Assembly (NCBI RefSeq): GCF_041146795.1
Contig: NC_135175.1
Span: 34,586,669-34,650,668, forward strand
From: Maylandia zebra
Taxonomy: Eukaryota > Chordata > Actinopteri > Cichliformes > Cichlidae
DNA: 64,000 nucleotides
Direction: 5' to 3'
The translations under genes were made by a program, and so were the position numbers. Positions 1 to 11,883 of the stretch are shown here, piece by piece (within the stretch, counting starts at the first letter, position 1; every line of letters begins with the position of its first letter). The notes beneath the pieces are model-generated. The model saw only the letters and a program-made list of their open reading frames with translations. It had not been told where the DNA came from and did no database searches.

Positions 1-1189
1 ACCCTCAAGCGTTAAATGTCAGCACACACAGGAGGGGCCCTGCCCTTTTGTGTGTCCGCTGCCAGAGCGGCTTTCATAGAGCCCACATGGGACTTTTCCA
101 AGACCCATTTCTGCCCTAATGTCACATCAAAGGGACACTTAAGTGGGGACATTAGCGGCCTCTCTGCTTAGGCTGGTCCCAGTTTGTGCCTCCGGACCAG
201 CAGCAGAGGAAAGCTTCAGATCGTTCAGAAGATGTCAAACAGAAGCTTCTCAGGGTATATCCTGAAGACTCTCTAACCATCTGGGTGAAAAGTATTTCTT
301 TTTTAAATAAAACTGCTTTATTTTGTAGAAAAATGCACAACACGCGCAACAAACTCCATAAATCACGCTTCGTGTTGTGTCGCTTGATCTATATTTTTAA
401 AAACAGTTTTAAAAATTGTTAAAACTTCAATACTTTTTATTTATTTTTCAGCATAAAAACAAAGACTGAAGGAATGAATACAGAAAGAAATAGTAAGGAG
501 CAGTTCTGCGTGTATTTATCAAAAACAGTAGAAGAAACAAAGGGTGTGTGGTAACTGTCTGCCTTCGTTTTACTTTTTGCTACCTCGAGTGGCAGAATCG
601 TCTGCCTCGTCAATAACTCCCACAGACTGTATATAAAAGATGCACATGGAGCCACCCTGGTGCTCATAATCAACCATTTTGAAGCTCCATTCCCGTTTTG
701 TGGCTGCCCCCATCGCCTGGGGCTAGAAAAAGAGCAGAGTAGACTTTACTGGCCTCATTCAGTACACACCACACACAAAACACACAATCTATGACATTAT
801 ATGATTACTGTGCATCTGGAACTGAACATGTTGATGCTAAGGGTCCTGAATCTTAGTCTGTGCCTGTGTGCCCACACAGATCCTGAATAGTGTTAGTGAT
901 GACACCAGAAATCTCCACACCAGAGACTGGAGTGCTAAATAATCAGCTGCTAAGCTAGCTGGTCATTGCACAGACGCACCTCGCTGCAGTTTCCTTCCCA
1001 TAGTTTTGCTTTGGCCCGATGCTCAGGTGATTTAAGATTTTAGCGTTTCTGAATTTTTGTTGCTTCATTTTGGAGAGAATCATCCGTCACTGTCTCCTCA
1101 CTCAGTGCACTCACTGCCTGCTGGCTAACCCCAGCGCTTGTCTCTCATGTTTCCTCACAGCTGACTCTCTAACCGTGTCCTCGGTATCA
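1..1189. other. Left-edge non-coding stretch
   Basis: No ORF here has recognisable homology and no exon structure could be supported. An AATAAA-type signal followed by an AT-rich tail occurs near 305-440. This could be the end of a transcript or an old retroposon, but nothing ties it to a gene. Confidence 0.3.
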
Positions 1190-1194
1190 CTCAG

Positions 1195-1814
1195 TGTTAG
1201 GATGCCTGGGTCGTTGACCCAGGGTTTTTGAGTTTATGATATTATTTATATTTTCTAGTTTTTGGTTTCTTTGAGTTCTGTCTTATGGTTTATGTCTCTG
1301 TCTTCTTTAGTTGCTCTGTCTCCCCTATCACCTGCATCCCCTTGTCTAGTTCGCGTCTATGTGTATCCTTAGTTCCTATATCCCCGTGTCCAGTCAGTGT
1401 TTGTGTCTGCCCTGGTCCCACGTCTCTGTTCCCTCTGTAGTGCCTACATGTGAGGCTGTGTCTTTGTTCAGTCTGTGTTATGTGTTTCCTGTTTTACTTT
1501 GAAGGTCTCTGTCTTTTCTCAGTGTGTTCAGTTTACGCTTCTTTGGTCTCGTCAGTTCTGATTTGCCCCAGCTGTGTTTCCCTCCTGTTACTCATTCCCT
1601 GATTGCTCCCTCTGTGTATTTAAGCCCTGTGTTTCTCTGTGTACCGTTTTCTTAGCTGTGTGTTTTGTCATTTCTCTAGTTTAAGTTTGTTTTGAGTTTT
1701 TTTTAGTTTTGTTATATTTTGAGTATTAAATTAAAGCCTTTTTTTGAGTTCACGTCTGTCTCCGGAGTCTGCACCTTGGGTCCTATTCCTGCCTGCACAC
1801 AGCCACACCTAACA
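1195..1814 (+). mobile_element. Solo LTR with 5-bp target duplication
   Basis: A 620-bp unit begins tgttagg and ends cctaaca, giving the TG...CA ends and short inverted repeat of a retrotransposon LTR. It is flanked on both sides by ctcag (1190-1194 and 1815-1819), a perfect 5-bp target duplication. A TATA-like tatttaa lies at 1617-1623 and an AATAAA-like polyadenylation region at about 1725-1737, which sets the + orientation. Near its start it carries the short palindrome ctgggtcgttgacccag, which resembles one in the minus-strand solo LTR at 55471-56152. No internal coding region remains, so it probably arose by LTR-LTR recombination. Confidence 0.85.
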
Positions 1815-1819
1815 CTCAG

Positions 1820-2865
1820 CGTCTGAATCATTCACCCAAATGTCTGAACCGACTCCACCAGCACCATCTTGGCTGCTGCTGGTATCTCATTCAGCCGCCA
1901 GCTGAAGGTCACTTCAAAGGAGATTTTTGTAACTAATTTAGTAGCAGTTTTCACCCCCAGGTGTGTCATGATGTTTCTGTTTACCCCGACTTCCTTCACC
2001 TTTGCCACAGTTGCAAATAAAAACATTTGTTTAACGACTTAACTGATTAAATAAAGATTCCACTGCTCCATCTTTTGGGACATCTTGGTATTATACCAGC
2101 CCCGCCCTGGTTTACTCCACTTTAACAGCTGCTTCTTCACATTCTGTTGATAGTTTTAGTTCATTTTGGAAGATTTTAAACTATTTTTAAAACCCACAAT
2201 TTTTTGAGGATGTTGTTGTATTTACTTTATTGAAGCCTGGCTCGGAGACTTTTCCTAACAACAACACAAATCTCCTCCTTGCGTTTTCACTCCTGGTGTT
2301 CTTTGACCTGTCGGGTTCCGGGGAATCTTTCGTGTTTCAGCCTGTGTAGCTCCACCCACTCGAACCCCAGGCTGCAGTGACCCCACCCTCCCACCCCCGA
2401 AGCTGTCTCCAGGTCGAATGCTTAAACGCATGCCTGAAAAGCTCAGCCGTGATTTCACATGCCCTGCTGCAGCCACTGACAGATTGTCAGGTAGAGTTCT
2501 GCAGGACACGCCCTCCGAACCATGAGTGAGCTGTTGTGCAAGCAGTGAAACACTCTACTGCAAGGTTTTCTGCTGTGTCCTTTAATAGTTTGCACCAAAT
2601 TTATGTTCCTACGCATGATAAAAAATCTTCATCATGTGCGAGTTTATTGCTCAAACATTTTCTGTTAGTGCAACTTCTCTTTTGTCTTCTTGTTGCATTT
2701 CCTCCCTTTTTCCTGTCTGGAGTCTAAAGCAGTGATTCTGTTACCCACAGACAGATATCCTGGTCTAAGAACATTTTAAACTGTCCATGAGAGCAGTGCT
2801 TGAGTTTTGGATTGGTAACAAAAAGGGGGGATGTGTAACGGGCCACTTTCCCCTCCTGCAAAGAA
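1820..2865. other. Non-coding stretch, nothing recognised
   Basis: Short ORFs on both strands look random in composition. The piece at about 2250-2530 is GC-richer and has an 84-codon minus-strand frame that I do not recognise. No splice-supported exon or repeat boundary was found. Confidence 0.3.
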
Positions 2866-3960
2866 GAGTCTCTTTGTGTTGTTCGACATCACTCTGGAGT
2901 CATTTTGGTTCTCTTCATGTTTCCTTCCTTTAATTTTATGTGTTTTTGTGTCTGTTTGTTATAGTTTTGTTCTACACAGCACCGTCAACTTCATGCTTTA
3001 GGGGTTTTTATTCCCAGTTTACTTATTTATTGGACATTTTGAGCATCTTTTCTTTACCGTTTTCCACTTTTTTGCTGTGGCTTTGTCATCTGCTTGGATT
3101 GGTGGACTTCGTTGTCCTTTAACATTTCTTTTTGATCAATTTGAGTCTTTTTGTTGGACTTTTGGCAATTGGCTGTTGGAATTTGTTTGTTGTCTCTGCT
3201 TCTGTGTGTTTTTGCAGTTGTGTCTTTCATGTCATTTTCCTTTTTGAAGCTCGTTGCCATTGTGAGCCACCTTTAGTTGTTAGTGTCCTTTCAGTTTCTT
3301 CATGGTTGACTTTTTAGAGCTTTTTGTGATTGTGTTCTTTTTTCTCTTTGTGGTTGCTTTGTGTTTCAGTTTCTTTGTGGGGGTTTTTGTCTCATGATCT
3401 TTCCACATTTCTTTTTGGTCTTGTTGTATGTTTATTGCCTCTCATCTTCTTGCAACTGCTCTCTGCAGTCAGTTTGTGTCTCCGTGGACATTGTTACTTT
3501 ATGTTTAGTTTGTGGCAGTCTTGCTATCGTCTTGCTTTGTGGTTGTGTTGCAATATTTCTGTTGTTGTTTTGTGTCTGGCGTCTTTGCTCATATTTAGCA
3601 AACCATATTTTTGTGTTTAGTTTTTCTTGTGTGTATTTTTAGAGCTGTAATTTCTTCTTTGCCACCTGTTCAGATTTCTTCAGTATTGGAACTTGTGACT
3701 GATCTTTCTGTGGTTGTTCTTTGCAGACAGTTTGTGTCTCTTTGTGGCTGCTTTGTCTGAGTCATCGTGGCACTTCTTTTTGCACAGTTTCTTTTTCTTT
3801 TTGGTGTCTCTTCTGCCATTTTGCGCCTTTTATAATTGTTTTCTGTCTCTTTTTGGTTGCTTCCCATACTGCTCTTCATTTTGTCTGTAGTCATTTTTCG
3901 TCTTTCTTTTACGATGTCTGTGTCTCGTTGTGGTTGGTTTGCGTCTCATTTTTCTGATAC
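2866..3960 (+). repeat. Degenerate T/G-rich minisatellite
   Basis: About 1.1 kb is built from diverged copies of a unit of roughly 30-40 bp containing variants of tttgtgtctctttgtggttg. The + strand is almost purine-free over long stretches. Similar CAAAGAGACACAAAA minisatellites are common in fish genomes (established knowledge, not checked here). Hydrophobic Phe/Leu/Cys-rich frames across it are by-products of the base composition. Confidence 0.6.
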
Positions 3961-5069
3961 GTCTGATTTTTCAACAGTAAATGTTAATTTCCCTCCCAAA
4001 CCCTGCAACAGGTCTCTTCTAAAATCGTAAGACGACTGTTTGAACCCAGTTTTTCCTCATTTCCACCACTGCATCTGTGACAATGTGACAATTTTGAGAA
4101 CCAAAGTTCACAGAAGTTGGAGTTTTTTACTAGGCAGGTTTGGATTAGTGAGTTTTTTGCATTCCCCCCTCATATAGCCACTGACAGTTGTGATTCAAAC
4201 TTTGGGAATAGCAAGTTTTGTGGTGCTATGCCAGCGGTTTTTGTGGGAAAATGTGTGGAACCGGTTCTAGATTCAGCACCTGAACTACGCTGGTGAGAGA
4301 AGTTGGGGCAGGATCATCCTGGCAGTCCAGTTAAATGGAAAACAGATAAGAGCATAATATTAAGAAAGGTCAACTGAACAAACAACGACCAGTTTTAAAG
4401 CTTTTATTTTGAAAATTGTAGCTTTTACACATTGTGATGTTTGTTTCGCAGAGACAGTTGCTGATTTGTGAGATACTTTCCAAAAGATACAATATGTTTG
4501 TGATTTTGTAAGAAAGCATTTTCTTTATTGAAGAATATTTAAATATTAAACTCGTTAAGTTGGACTTAATGGGACTAAGCTTTCCTCTCACACTTACAGA
4601 TCTGCCCCGGCTTGCTCTCAGACTCAGGAACACTGCAGCGTGCCTGCTTATGGTCACAAATCGACAACCAATTATTGAGAACAAAATAAAAATAATAACT
4701 GTAGTAATACTAGTAATAAAGTAAGTGGGCTGATGTTCCCAGGACACGCCTCATTCAGTGATGTCAATCAAGGCAGGTATTTCCCGCACACTCCCATACA
4801 CACAAAAGCGCGTTGTCTGGCAACGCTCTGAAGTTTCATGGTGGTCGTGTTTATTTTTCATGGACTGGATTTGGCTTTACTGAGGTTCACATGGGTGGCA
4901 GGTTGCAGTGCTGTGGTTACCATGGTCACCTATCAGCCAAAAGGTTCCTGGTATGAGCCCTGCCCTCAAAGGGCTGGTCTTTAGTGTGCGTTCCCTCTGG
5001 GTATTCCCACAGAACAGGAAAAACATGCATGCTGATCACAGGTGAGAGGCAGATAACATGCTCCACATG
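3961..5069. other. Non-coding stretch, nothing recognised
   Basis: A 125-codon minus-strand open frame at 4370-4747 has low-complexity composition and no recognisable motif. No repeat boundary could be fixed. Confidence 0.25.
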
Positions 5070-5997
5070 TGTGCTGACGAAGACCAGAGGGCGGGCCCAC
5101 ATTACACCGGTTTTAGAATCGCTGCACTGGCTCCCCGTGTGTTTCAGGATCGATTTTAAAGTTCTTTTACTGGTTTTTAAATGTCTTAATGGTCTCGGGC
5201 CTTCTTATCTCTCAGATCTGCTTTTACCATATGAGCCCTCGCGGACCCTGAGGTCCTCTGGTGCTGGCCTTTTGATTGTTCCTAAAGTCAGGACACATAC
5301 TCACGGAGAGGCAGCTTTTCAGTGGTATGGTCCTCGTCTGTGGAACAGCCTGCCGGAGGAGCTCAGGGCCGCAGAGAACGTACATGTTTTTAAGAACAGG
5401 CTCAAGACCCACCTTTTTAATTTAGCTTTTACTTAACGTTTATTTATTTTTTATGCTTATTTATTCTATCCTGTTATTCTATTATTAATTTAGGATTTAC
5501 CTAATATTTATTGATTTTATTCTTATTCATTTTTTATCTTCTTACTCTATTTATATTTATATTTATATTTATATTTATATTGTATCCTGTTCTTATTTAT
5601 TATATCTTTTTATCCTGTATATATCCTATTGTGTCATATCTCCAGTGTTTCCTCGGAGGGCGCTCTCTGCACCGGGGCTGTGATCGACCGTGGCTGCTGG
5701 GTCTCTGGGGGTCCTCTCAGCCTGGCTGGGGGGCTTCTTTGCCTCCCTCCTGCTGTGTGCCCAGCCTGGAGGCTGCGGTCTGTGACCGGCTCCCGGTGCA
5801 GACGGCTCCCTGTTATAGTGTTTCCTCACCGGGCTCATGTGTGTCCAGCCCAATTTATGTATCCATGATTGTTTATGTTAATGAGAGTGTTGGGAGTGAG
5901 TTGGAGGGTGGGGTGGGCTGCTTTTAACCATGTAAAGCACTTTGTGCTACATTGCTGTATAAAAAGTGCTTTATAAATAAAGATTGATTGATGTTTA
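5070..5997 (+). mobile_element. 5'-truncated CR1/L2-clade LINE, 3' end
   Basis: From about 5070 the + frame encodes the C-terminal tail of an L2-type reverse transcriptase: the ITPVLESLHWLPV block, the YEPSRTLRSSGAGLL block, then RLWNSLPEELR, ending at the stop 5434-5436. A 3' UTR of about 560 bp follows and ends in a short attgattgatg tail after 5980. The 5' side is lost, as is usual for LINE copies. A piece of the same 3' UTR lies inverted at 38836-38950. The AT repeat at 5550-5581 is internal to the UTR. Confidence 0.8.
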
Positions 5998-7490
5998 AAA
6001 AAAAACACGTGCTTTCAGTAAAACTAGAAAAAGTCTAGATAAGTACCGTTACACAGAGCCATACTGATACACCCAGCCTTCCCTGAGAGTGTAAATATGC
6101 TTGAATGAACCAAATCAAAAACTGAGATCAGGCAACAAAACCAGAGTTGAACCTGCTGCAGGTTTTTACTCCAGAGTTAAAGTCGGGATTCAAATCCTGA
6201 TTTTTCTCATAAACTTGGACAAACATTTGTTTGTTGAGCTGAAACATGAAAAGGGTCAAACACAGCATACCTTTGGCATCACCGCATGAAAAGCATGGGT
6301 GTGTGGCGCCATCAAGTGGAAGAAGTGAGACCTACAAGCAGAGAGATCTGGGTACAGTGGAAGGTTTTCTGAGGTAATGCTAATAAATAGCCCTGATAAA
6401 AACCGAGCGCTCACGTGTGATGAAGGCACACACAGTGAGACTGTTCACTGCTTCATTACTCGGCCACATCTGGCAGATGTTATGAGATGTGGTGGCTTTT
6501 ACCCTATTCTGGATCCAAAGCCTTTGTAAAACACAGAAATGCAGTTTGGTTTAATTTCAGTCTTCTCTAATGGCTGCAGAGCTCCAAATACATTACATTA
6601 GTGTGGCCCGTGAAGATCTTTTGTCTCTGTGCGCTCTCTTTATCACACTCATGTGCAGTTGAGTTGCTTCTTTAGAAGAAACTACCTGCAAGGCTAAAGT
6701 GAGGTAGAATGGTTCCCATATAAAGATTGTTCAGTTTATTTGGACTTAAAGTTCAAAACGAGCCCAGAAATTCATTTTTAAAAGATGTGAATGCTTTTTT
6801 GACTAAAGCAAAACCTCTTTATCCATTAATAAAATTAATAACATTATTATTAATAATAAATGTATTTATATAGTACAGCATCACAGGTTGAATCAAAGCC
6901 ACATATTAAGGTTATGTATACATGTTTGAGCAACCATGTGGTCACACATTCATTCCAACATGCACACTTCCATGGTCCAAAATAAAAGGGGAAAATCAGG
7001 GGAAAGCTAACCTGCAAAACCAAGTTTTCAGGTGTCACTTAAAACAGCTGACCTGAGGACTTCAAAAACATGATCGCCTCTGGTTTTAAAACCAGAGGGA
7101 GGGTCAGAGGAGACCCTGGTTTGCGGATAAGAGAGCAGTGATAAGGTCTCAGAAGCTCCGCTATAGAAACACGGGTCTGTGCGTTTTTATTTCTCAGTAA
7201 CGCCTTTGTTACTATTACTATTATTACTATTATTACTTCATTTACCTTCAGCTGCATCTTTTAGCTGTTCTCCCATCAGCAGCAGCTGAAAGCTGAAAGA
7301 GAAAGCTGATATAGTGATTTTGAATAAACAGCTGAAGCTCAGCTTTAATCCTCACTGAGCGTTTTCTCTATATTCTGGCATCTTTCTGCTTCCTCCTCTG
7401 GTTTCCTTCTCAGCTCTACTACAGATAACTACCACCAGCTGATGAGAGCATCGAGGCATTTAGCCACAATGTTCTAATTATATATTGCAA
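5998..7490. other. Non-coding stretch
   Basis: No coding potential or recognisable repeat family was found. Short tandem ATT and TATTAC tracts occur at about 6840-6865 and 7205-7240. Confidence 0.25.
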
Positions 7491-7494
7491 TTTA

Positions 7495-7600
7495 ATATAC
7501 ACTCACTGGTCATTTCATTAGGTACACCTGTTCAGCTGCTCAAGAACACAAATAGTTTTTCACATAATCACATGTCAGCAGCTCATTGTAGTTTTGCATT
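7495..7600. mobile_element. Fragment of a dispersed DNA-transposon-like repeat
   Basis: The motif cactcactggtcatttcat followed by taggtacacctgttcagctg matches, from memory, the end of a non-autonomous repeat that is very common in teleosts. No second end or target duplication is visible, so the superfamily is not assigned. Confidence 0.35.
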
Positions 7601-7683
7601 CCCAGGTCCAAAGTGTCTTCACTCAGTCCTAGCTAGCCATCTGTGCAGTCTCCCTTTGTCACATAGTCTGTTTACTTTACACT

Positions 7684-7940
7684 CTCAGGTGGTAGAGTGG
7701 GTTGTTTACCAATTGGAAGGTCGGTGAATTGATCCCAGACTCCTCCTGTCTTCATGCTGAAGGATCCTTTGGCAAGACACTGAACCCCTGATGGATCCAT
7801 CCGTGTGAGTGGGAATGTTAGAAAGCAACTGACCATAAATACAAGTGCTGTATGAGTGTGTGTGGGACTGAATGAATGAGAGATGCAGCTGTTGTTGTTT
7901 GAGTAGAAAGTTGTTATATAACTACCAATCCATTTACCAT
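7684..7940 (+). repeat. tRNA-derived SINE
   Basis: The 5' part has an A-box-like tggtagagtgg followed about 30 bp later by a B-box-like ggtgaattgatcc, as in a tRNA-derived RNA polymerase III promoter. The 3' part ends in a tail motif, ccaatccatttaccat. Homology was judged by eye only. Confidence 0.5.
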
Positions 7941-8954
7941 TTCCTTGATTTTTGATTCCTTGCCTTGATTCCTTTAAAAAAAATTTCTGGGTCTTGCTTC
8001 ATCCCACAAATCTTCACTAACCCCTGAATCCCTGTTAAAAGAAACAGACATGAATGTTTCAGTCCACACTCCATAACAGTTGGTGGCTGTAATGCACCAT
8101 TCAGTTGTCTGCCAACTGCCAATAAAAGAAAAAGAAGAAAGAAGAAGTTCCAGCTTTACCGAGGCCCTCGCTCATCCATAGGTAAGCAGCACAGGTGCGC
8201 CCTAAAGTATCGGAGTGTGCGACCGTGAAGGTTCGTGGGAACGTGCAGGGTGGAGGGATTAATTGTCGCTAAATCTACGTGCTCATACATCAGCCAGCTG
8301 TGTGCGCAGCTTCATCTCCAGCTCTGCTCCTTTGGACGCGTCCTAGTTTGTTCTTTTCACTCCTTTAACTAAGTGAGATAAATCAGCACGATAATGGAAC
8401 AATAAAATGTGCCTCCTTACGAGCAGGATTATGTCAGGCTTTAGTCAAACAGGTTGACGACTCAGTAAAGATTGCAAGGACGTGGCCAAGGTTTCGATGC
8501 TGTGGTGACAGCTTTGAGCCATCCACCAGCGCCTATGACCACTTCCTCTGATAACACCTCACCCTCTCATTCAGAAAAAATGAACTCTTAACAGCACAGC
8601 TTGCAGCCACATCAGATGCAATGTTAACCATGTTTTTTTCCAGCATTTTTCCAAAGCAATTCACATGTTTGTGCGATTCATATAAACACTTTACTCTAAA
8701 ACTGTGGTCTCTGTGAAACAAAACAAAAATCTCTTAATATAAGTTCAACAGCTTTGCCTGTTCAGTTTGATAAATTGCTCTCCGTAAAGCGTCCTTTAGT
8801 GATGACTGATTTTGACCAGTTTAGGAAAATGTGAATGTTTTATTTCTTGATTTGGAGCTTGTTGGAAGATGTCGAGTGTTTGCTCACAAAAAGTTGGAGC
8901 AGAAAAGTCTTTACTGCTCTGTTTTTGTGAATCCTGAGGTCACTCACTGCCAGC
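7941..8954. other. Non-coding stretch
   Basis: No supported gene. A sequence at about 8150-8190 ends in ccatag|gtaagc, which would make a good splice donor, but no matching exon frame or partner exon was found. Confidence 0.25.
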
Positions 8955-9250
8955 AATTCAATTCAATTCAATTTTATTTATATAGCGCCAAATCACAACA
9001 TAAGTCGCCTCAAGGCGCTTCATAGATACAGAGAAAAACCCAACAATCATATGACCCCCTATGAGCAAGCACTTTGGCGACAGTGGGAAGGAAAAACTCC
9101 CTTTTAACAGGAAGAAACCTCCGGCAGAACCAGGCTCAGGGAGGGGCGGGGCCATCTGCTGCGACCGGTTGGGGTGAGAGAAGGAAGACAGGATAAAGAC
9201 ATGCTGTGGAAGAGAGACAGAGATTAATATCAAGTATGATTCAATGCAAT
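8955..9250 (-). mobile_element. L2-type LINE 3' end, minus strand
   Basis: Starts with an (attca)n tail and then the reverse complement of the 3' UTR seen complete at 59760-60150. Shared landmarks are the tatatagcgccaaatcac block, the gcgaccggttggggtgagag block and the final gattcaatgca. Only the UTR is present, a heavily 5'-truncated insertion. Confidence 0.75.
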
Positions 9251-9319
9251 ACAGTTCCCCCTGGTGAGAGTCTGTATCTGTCACTGATGCTCATCAGAGA
9301 CCAGAGATGCTTCTTTCAG

Positions 9320-9705
9320 TTTGTGCATAAAATCTTGTGATTTTAAATGGAGCACCAAAATGCAGTTGCTGTAGAAGTGCAGTTTATCACTAGAGTTGTA
9401 GGTTCAAGCTGTGCGAGGGTCCACTCGTGTCTGACTGAGGTCCCCCTCATCAGAGGGTGAACTGTGTTAAACTGCATTCCTGCCAGATTCCTGTGACAAG
9501 TCAGTGCAAACAGTAATGCTTTATAATGTTATTGTGGGCTTCATAAAAGGACTGTGTTGAATGAGCAGCCAGACAAAATGAAGATAAGTTGCTAATGAGC
9601 ACTTCGGGTTCTCCTGTGAAAACATGATTCTATATCTACATGTTAACTGGAGGCTGACACACTTAAGGCATTTAGTTTGGGTGGATTTTAACTTTCCTTC
9701 TTGAT
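9320..9705 (+). pseudogene. Relic of a fourth ZNF gene unit (intronic module)
   Basis: Two blocks (about 9326-9400 and 9640-9705) are diverged copies of the module just upstream of exon 2 in ZNF genes 1 and 2. They share the agcaccaaaatgcagtt block and then gttaactggaggctgacac followed by a gcatttagtttgggtgg variant. The intervening 240 bp are unrelated. No exon 2 or finger exon follows: gypsy debris begins about 140 bp downstream. This suggests the tandem family once extended further left. Confidence 0.55.
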
Positions 9706-9844
9706 TATTTCCATCTTGCTTTGACTGCAGCTGTAACGACATTGATTCGAGCAGGAATTTTAAAAAGCATTTTAACAGACAAACAAAGCCGAGAGTCTGT
9801 CACATTGAGCCTTCGGTTTAGGAGGAGATCTGCTTCTTTTTATA

Positions 9845-11535
9845 CCAGTAGCTGTTGTGGCTCAGCAGACTCCAACTCCACTGGGTGGAGCTAAAAATGC
9901 AGAATGCCACAACTGTGGGAAACGTGGACACTACGGGAGAGTTTGCAGGTCTACAACTGTGCATGAGGTGGCAGACAGCGCAGATGGACTCTTCCTAGGT
10001 GAACTGGATTCAGGGGAAGACCCGTGGCTTGCTAACATCTGCGTGAGAGGCAAAAGCATGACATTTAAATTAGACTCGGGGGCAGATGTCACAGCTATCT
10101 CAGAAGAGACATTCAAAGGAGGACATTTCCTACAGTGACAGGAGCACTACAGAGACAATCTATGTAGTCAGAAATCTTTGTGTAGCTCTCTTAAGCATGA
10201 CCGCTTTCGTGAGACTGAAACTAATTGCCCGAATGGACAATATTGACCTTGAGACAGTAAAAAAAGTGTACCCGAAACTATGTGATGGGCTCGGGCTTGT
10301 TCAAAAACCATACACGATTAAGCTGAAGCCTGACGCTGAACCTTATTCACTGAAAGTGCCAAGGCATGTTCCACTGCCACTACTGGGCAAAGTCAAAACA
10401 GAGCTGGAGACAGACTGGTGTTGCGGCATGGTCGTAGCCCCCAAAAAGGACAAAGAGCAAGTCCGCATCTGTGTGGACATGACACTATTAAATGAGTCAG
10501 TGTGTCGTGAAAGATATATCCTCCCCTCTGTAGACCAAACACTAGGCATGCTCACAGGTGCGCAGTATTTCTCCAAGCTTGATGTTAACACGGGCTTTTG
10601 GCAAATACCGCTGTCCAAAGAATCTGCTCTCCTCACCACATTTATTACGTCAGTTGGTAGGTACCATTTCAATCGTTTGCCATTTGGTATTTCCAGTGCA
10701 CCAGAGCATTTCCAAAACATGATGGTGACGGAAGTGACAGCCGGCCTCGCGGGAGTCGTGTGCCACATGGACGACATCCTGGTCTGGGGATCCACGAGAG
10801 GAGCACGACATGAGACTCCACGCTGTCCTCGACCGTGCAGAGACGTCACCCTGAAGATGTCAAAATGTGAGTTTGGAATTTCCAGTGAAATTCTTAGGAT
10901 TCATTGTGTCATCAGAAGGTGTGAGTCCTGACCCTGACAAAACCAGTGCGGCACAGAATATGAAAGAGCCAAGCACCGTGAGTGAGCTTAGGAGCTTCTT
11001 AGGAATGGCGAATCAGCTGGCAAAATTCACCCCAAAACTCTCCGAAAAAGACAAACCACTGAGAGACTTGCTTTCAACTAAAAACATGTGGTACTGGGGG
11101 CAGTTTAACACAAGAACTGAGCTTGAGACCGACCATAAGCCACTCGTGAGCCTACTCGGAGGGCAAGCCTTGGATTTGCTTCCACCGCGGATACAGAGAT
11201 TCAGCATGCGCCTAATGAGGTACTCTTACACAATAAGGCACATTCCAGGCAAAAGCCTCACCACAGCTGACACGTTCTCACGGTTACCGCTGATAGACAG
11301 TGTGATGCCCAGAGACAATGATCTTATGGAGGACACTGATATTTACGTTGACACAGTGCTGGAGGGCTTTCCTACTAGCAGCAAATACCTTGCAGATCTC
11401 CGTGAGCAGCTACAGTCTGACAGCGTCTGTTCCCAAGTCATGAAGTTCTGTGCAGAGGGCTGGCCGGACAGGAACCAGCTGCAGCGAGTAAAACACTACT
11501 GGTCAGAAAGAGAAGTTTTGAGTGTACACAAGTGA
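9845..11535 (+). pseudogene. Ty3/gypsy retrotransposon gag-pol fragment (Mag-like)
   Basis: Three overlapping frames encode, in order: a CCHC zinc knuckle (CHNCGKRGHYGRVC, near 9904); an aspartic protease core (KLDSGADVTAI, near 10065); a reverse transcriptase with RICVDMTLLNESV, KLDVNTGFWQIPL, FNRLPFGISSAPEHF and the catalytic box MDDILVWG (near 10767); then an RNase H/tether remnant (11100-11535) with TDHKPLVSL and IPGKSLTTADTFSRL. Frameshifts lie near 10090-10140 and 10870-10930. About a dozen residues are missing before DWCCGMVV, and most of the RNase H core is missing near 11095. Integrase and LTRs were not found, so the copy is dead. The lineage call is by motif style. Confidence 0.85.
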
Positions 11536-11883
11536 TGATCATTTTCAAACCAGTAAATTGAATTTTAAATAAGGCTATTCAGTTTTTAAAAGCATTTATT
11601 CAAGTTACAATTCAGATTCAATCCGAGCAATTCAAATTGAAATTTAACTTATTCAAATTCAGTTTCTGATGGCACAGATTTCTGCCCATACACAATTTGC
11701 ATGTCAAGTGACATCCTTGGCATGCTGTCTGTTAATGTGCAATTTAACACAGTCTTGAATTACACAATCAGTAATCATTTCAGGCATCAGTTAGTTGCCA
11801 AGATTATGTTAAGTAAATAACTAATATTAAATGTAGATTTTTATTTATTGGTGTTTGTCATAATCATAACATCACATATTTAC
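11536..11883. other. AT-rich non-coding stretch
   Basis: Nothing recognisable; spacer between the gypsy fragment and the HECT-like fragment. Confidence 0.3.

Noticed and set aside
2940..3957. Cluster of Phe/Leu/Cys-rich ORFs resembling membrane proteins
   Set aside because: Produced by the T-rich minisatellite in several frames; no start context, no conservation and no domain.
5511..5927. A 138-codon ORF in the L2 3' UTR
   Set aside because: Begins in an AT microsatellite and continues through UTR sequence shared as non-coding DNA by other L2 copies.
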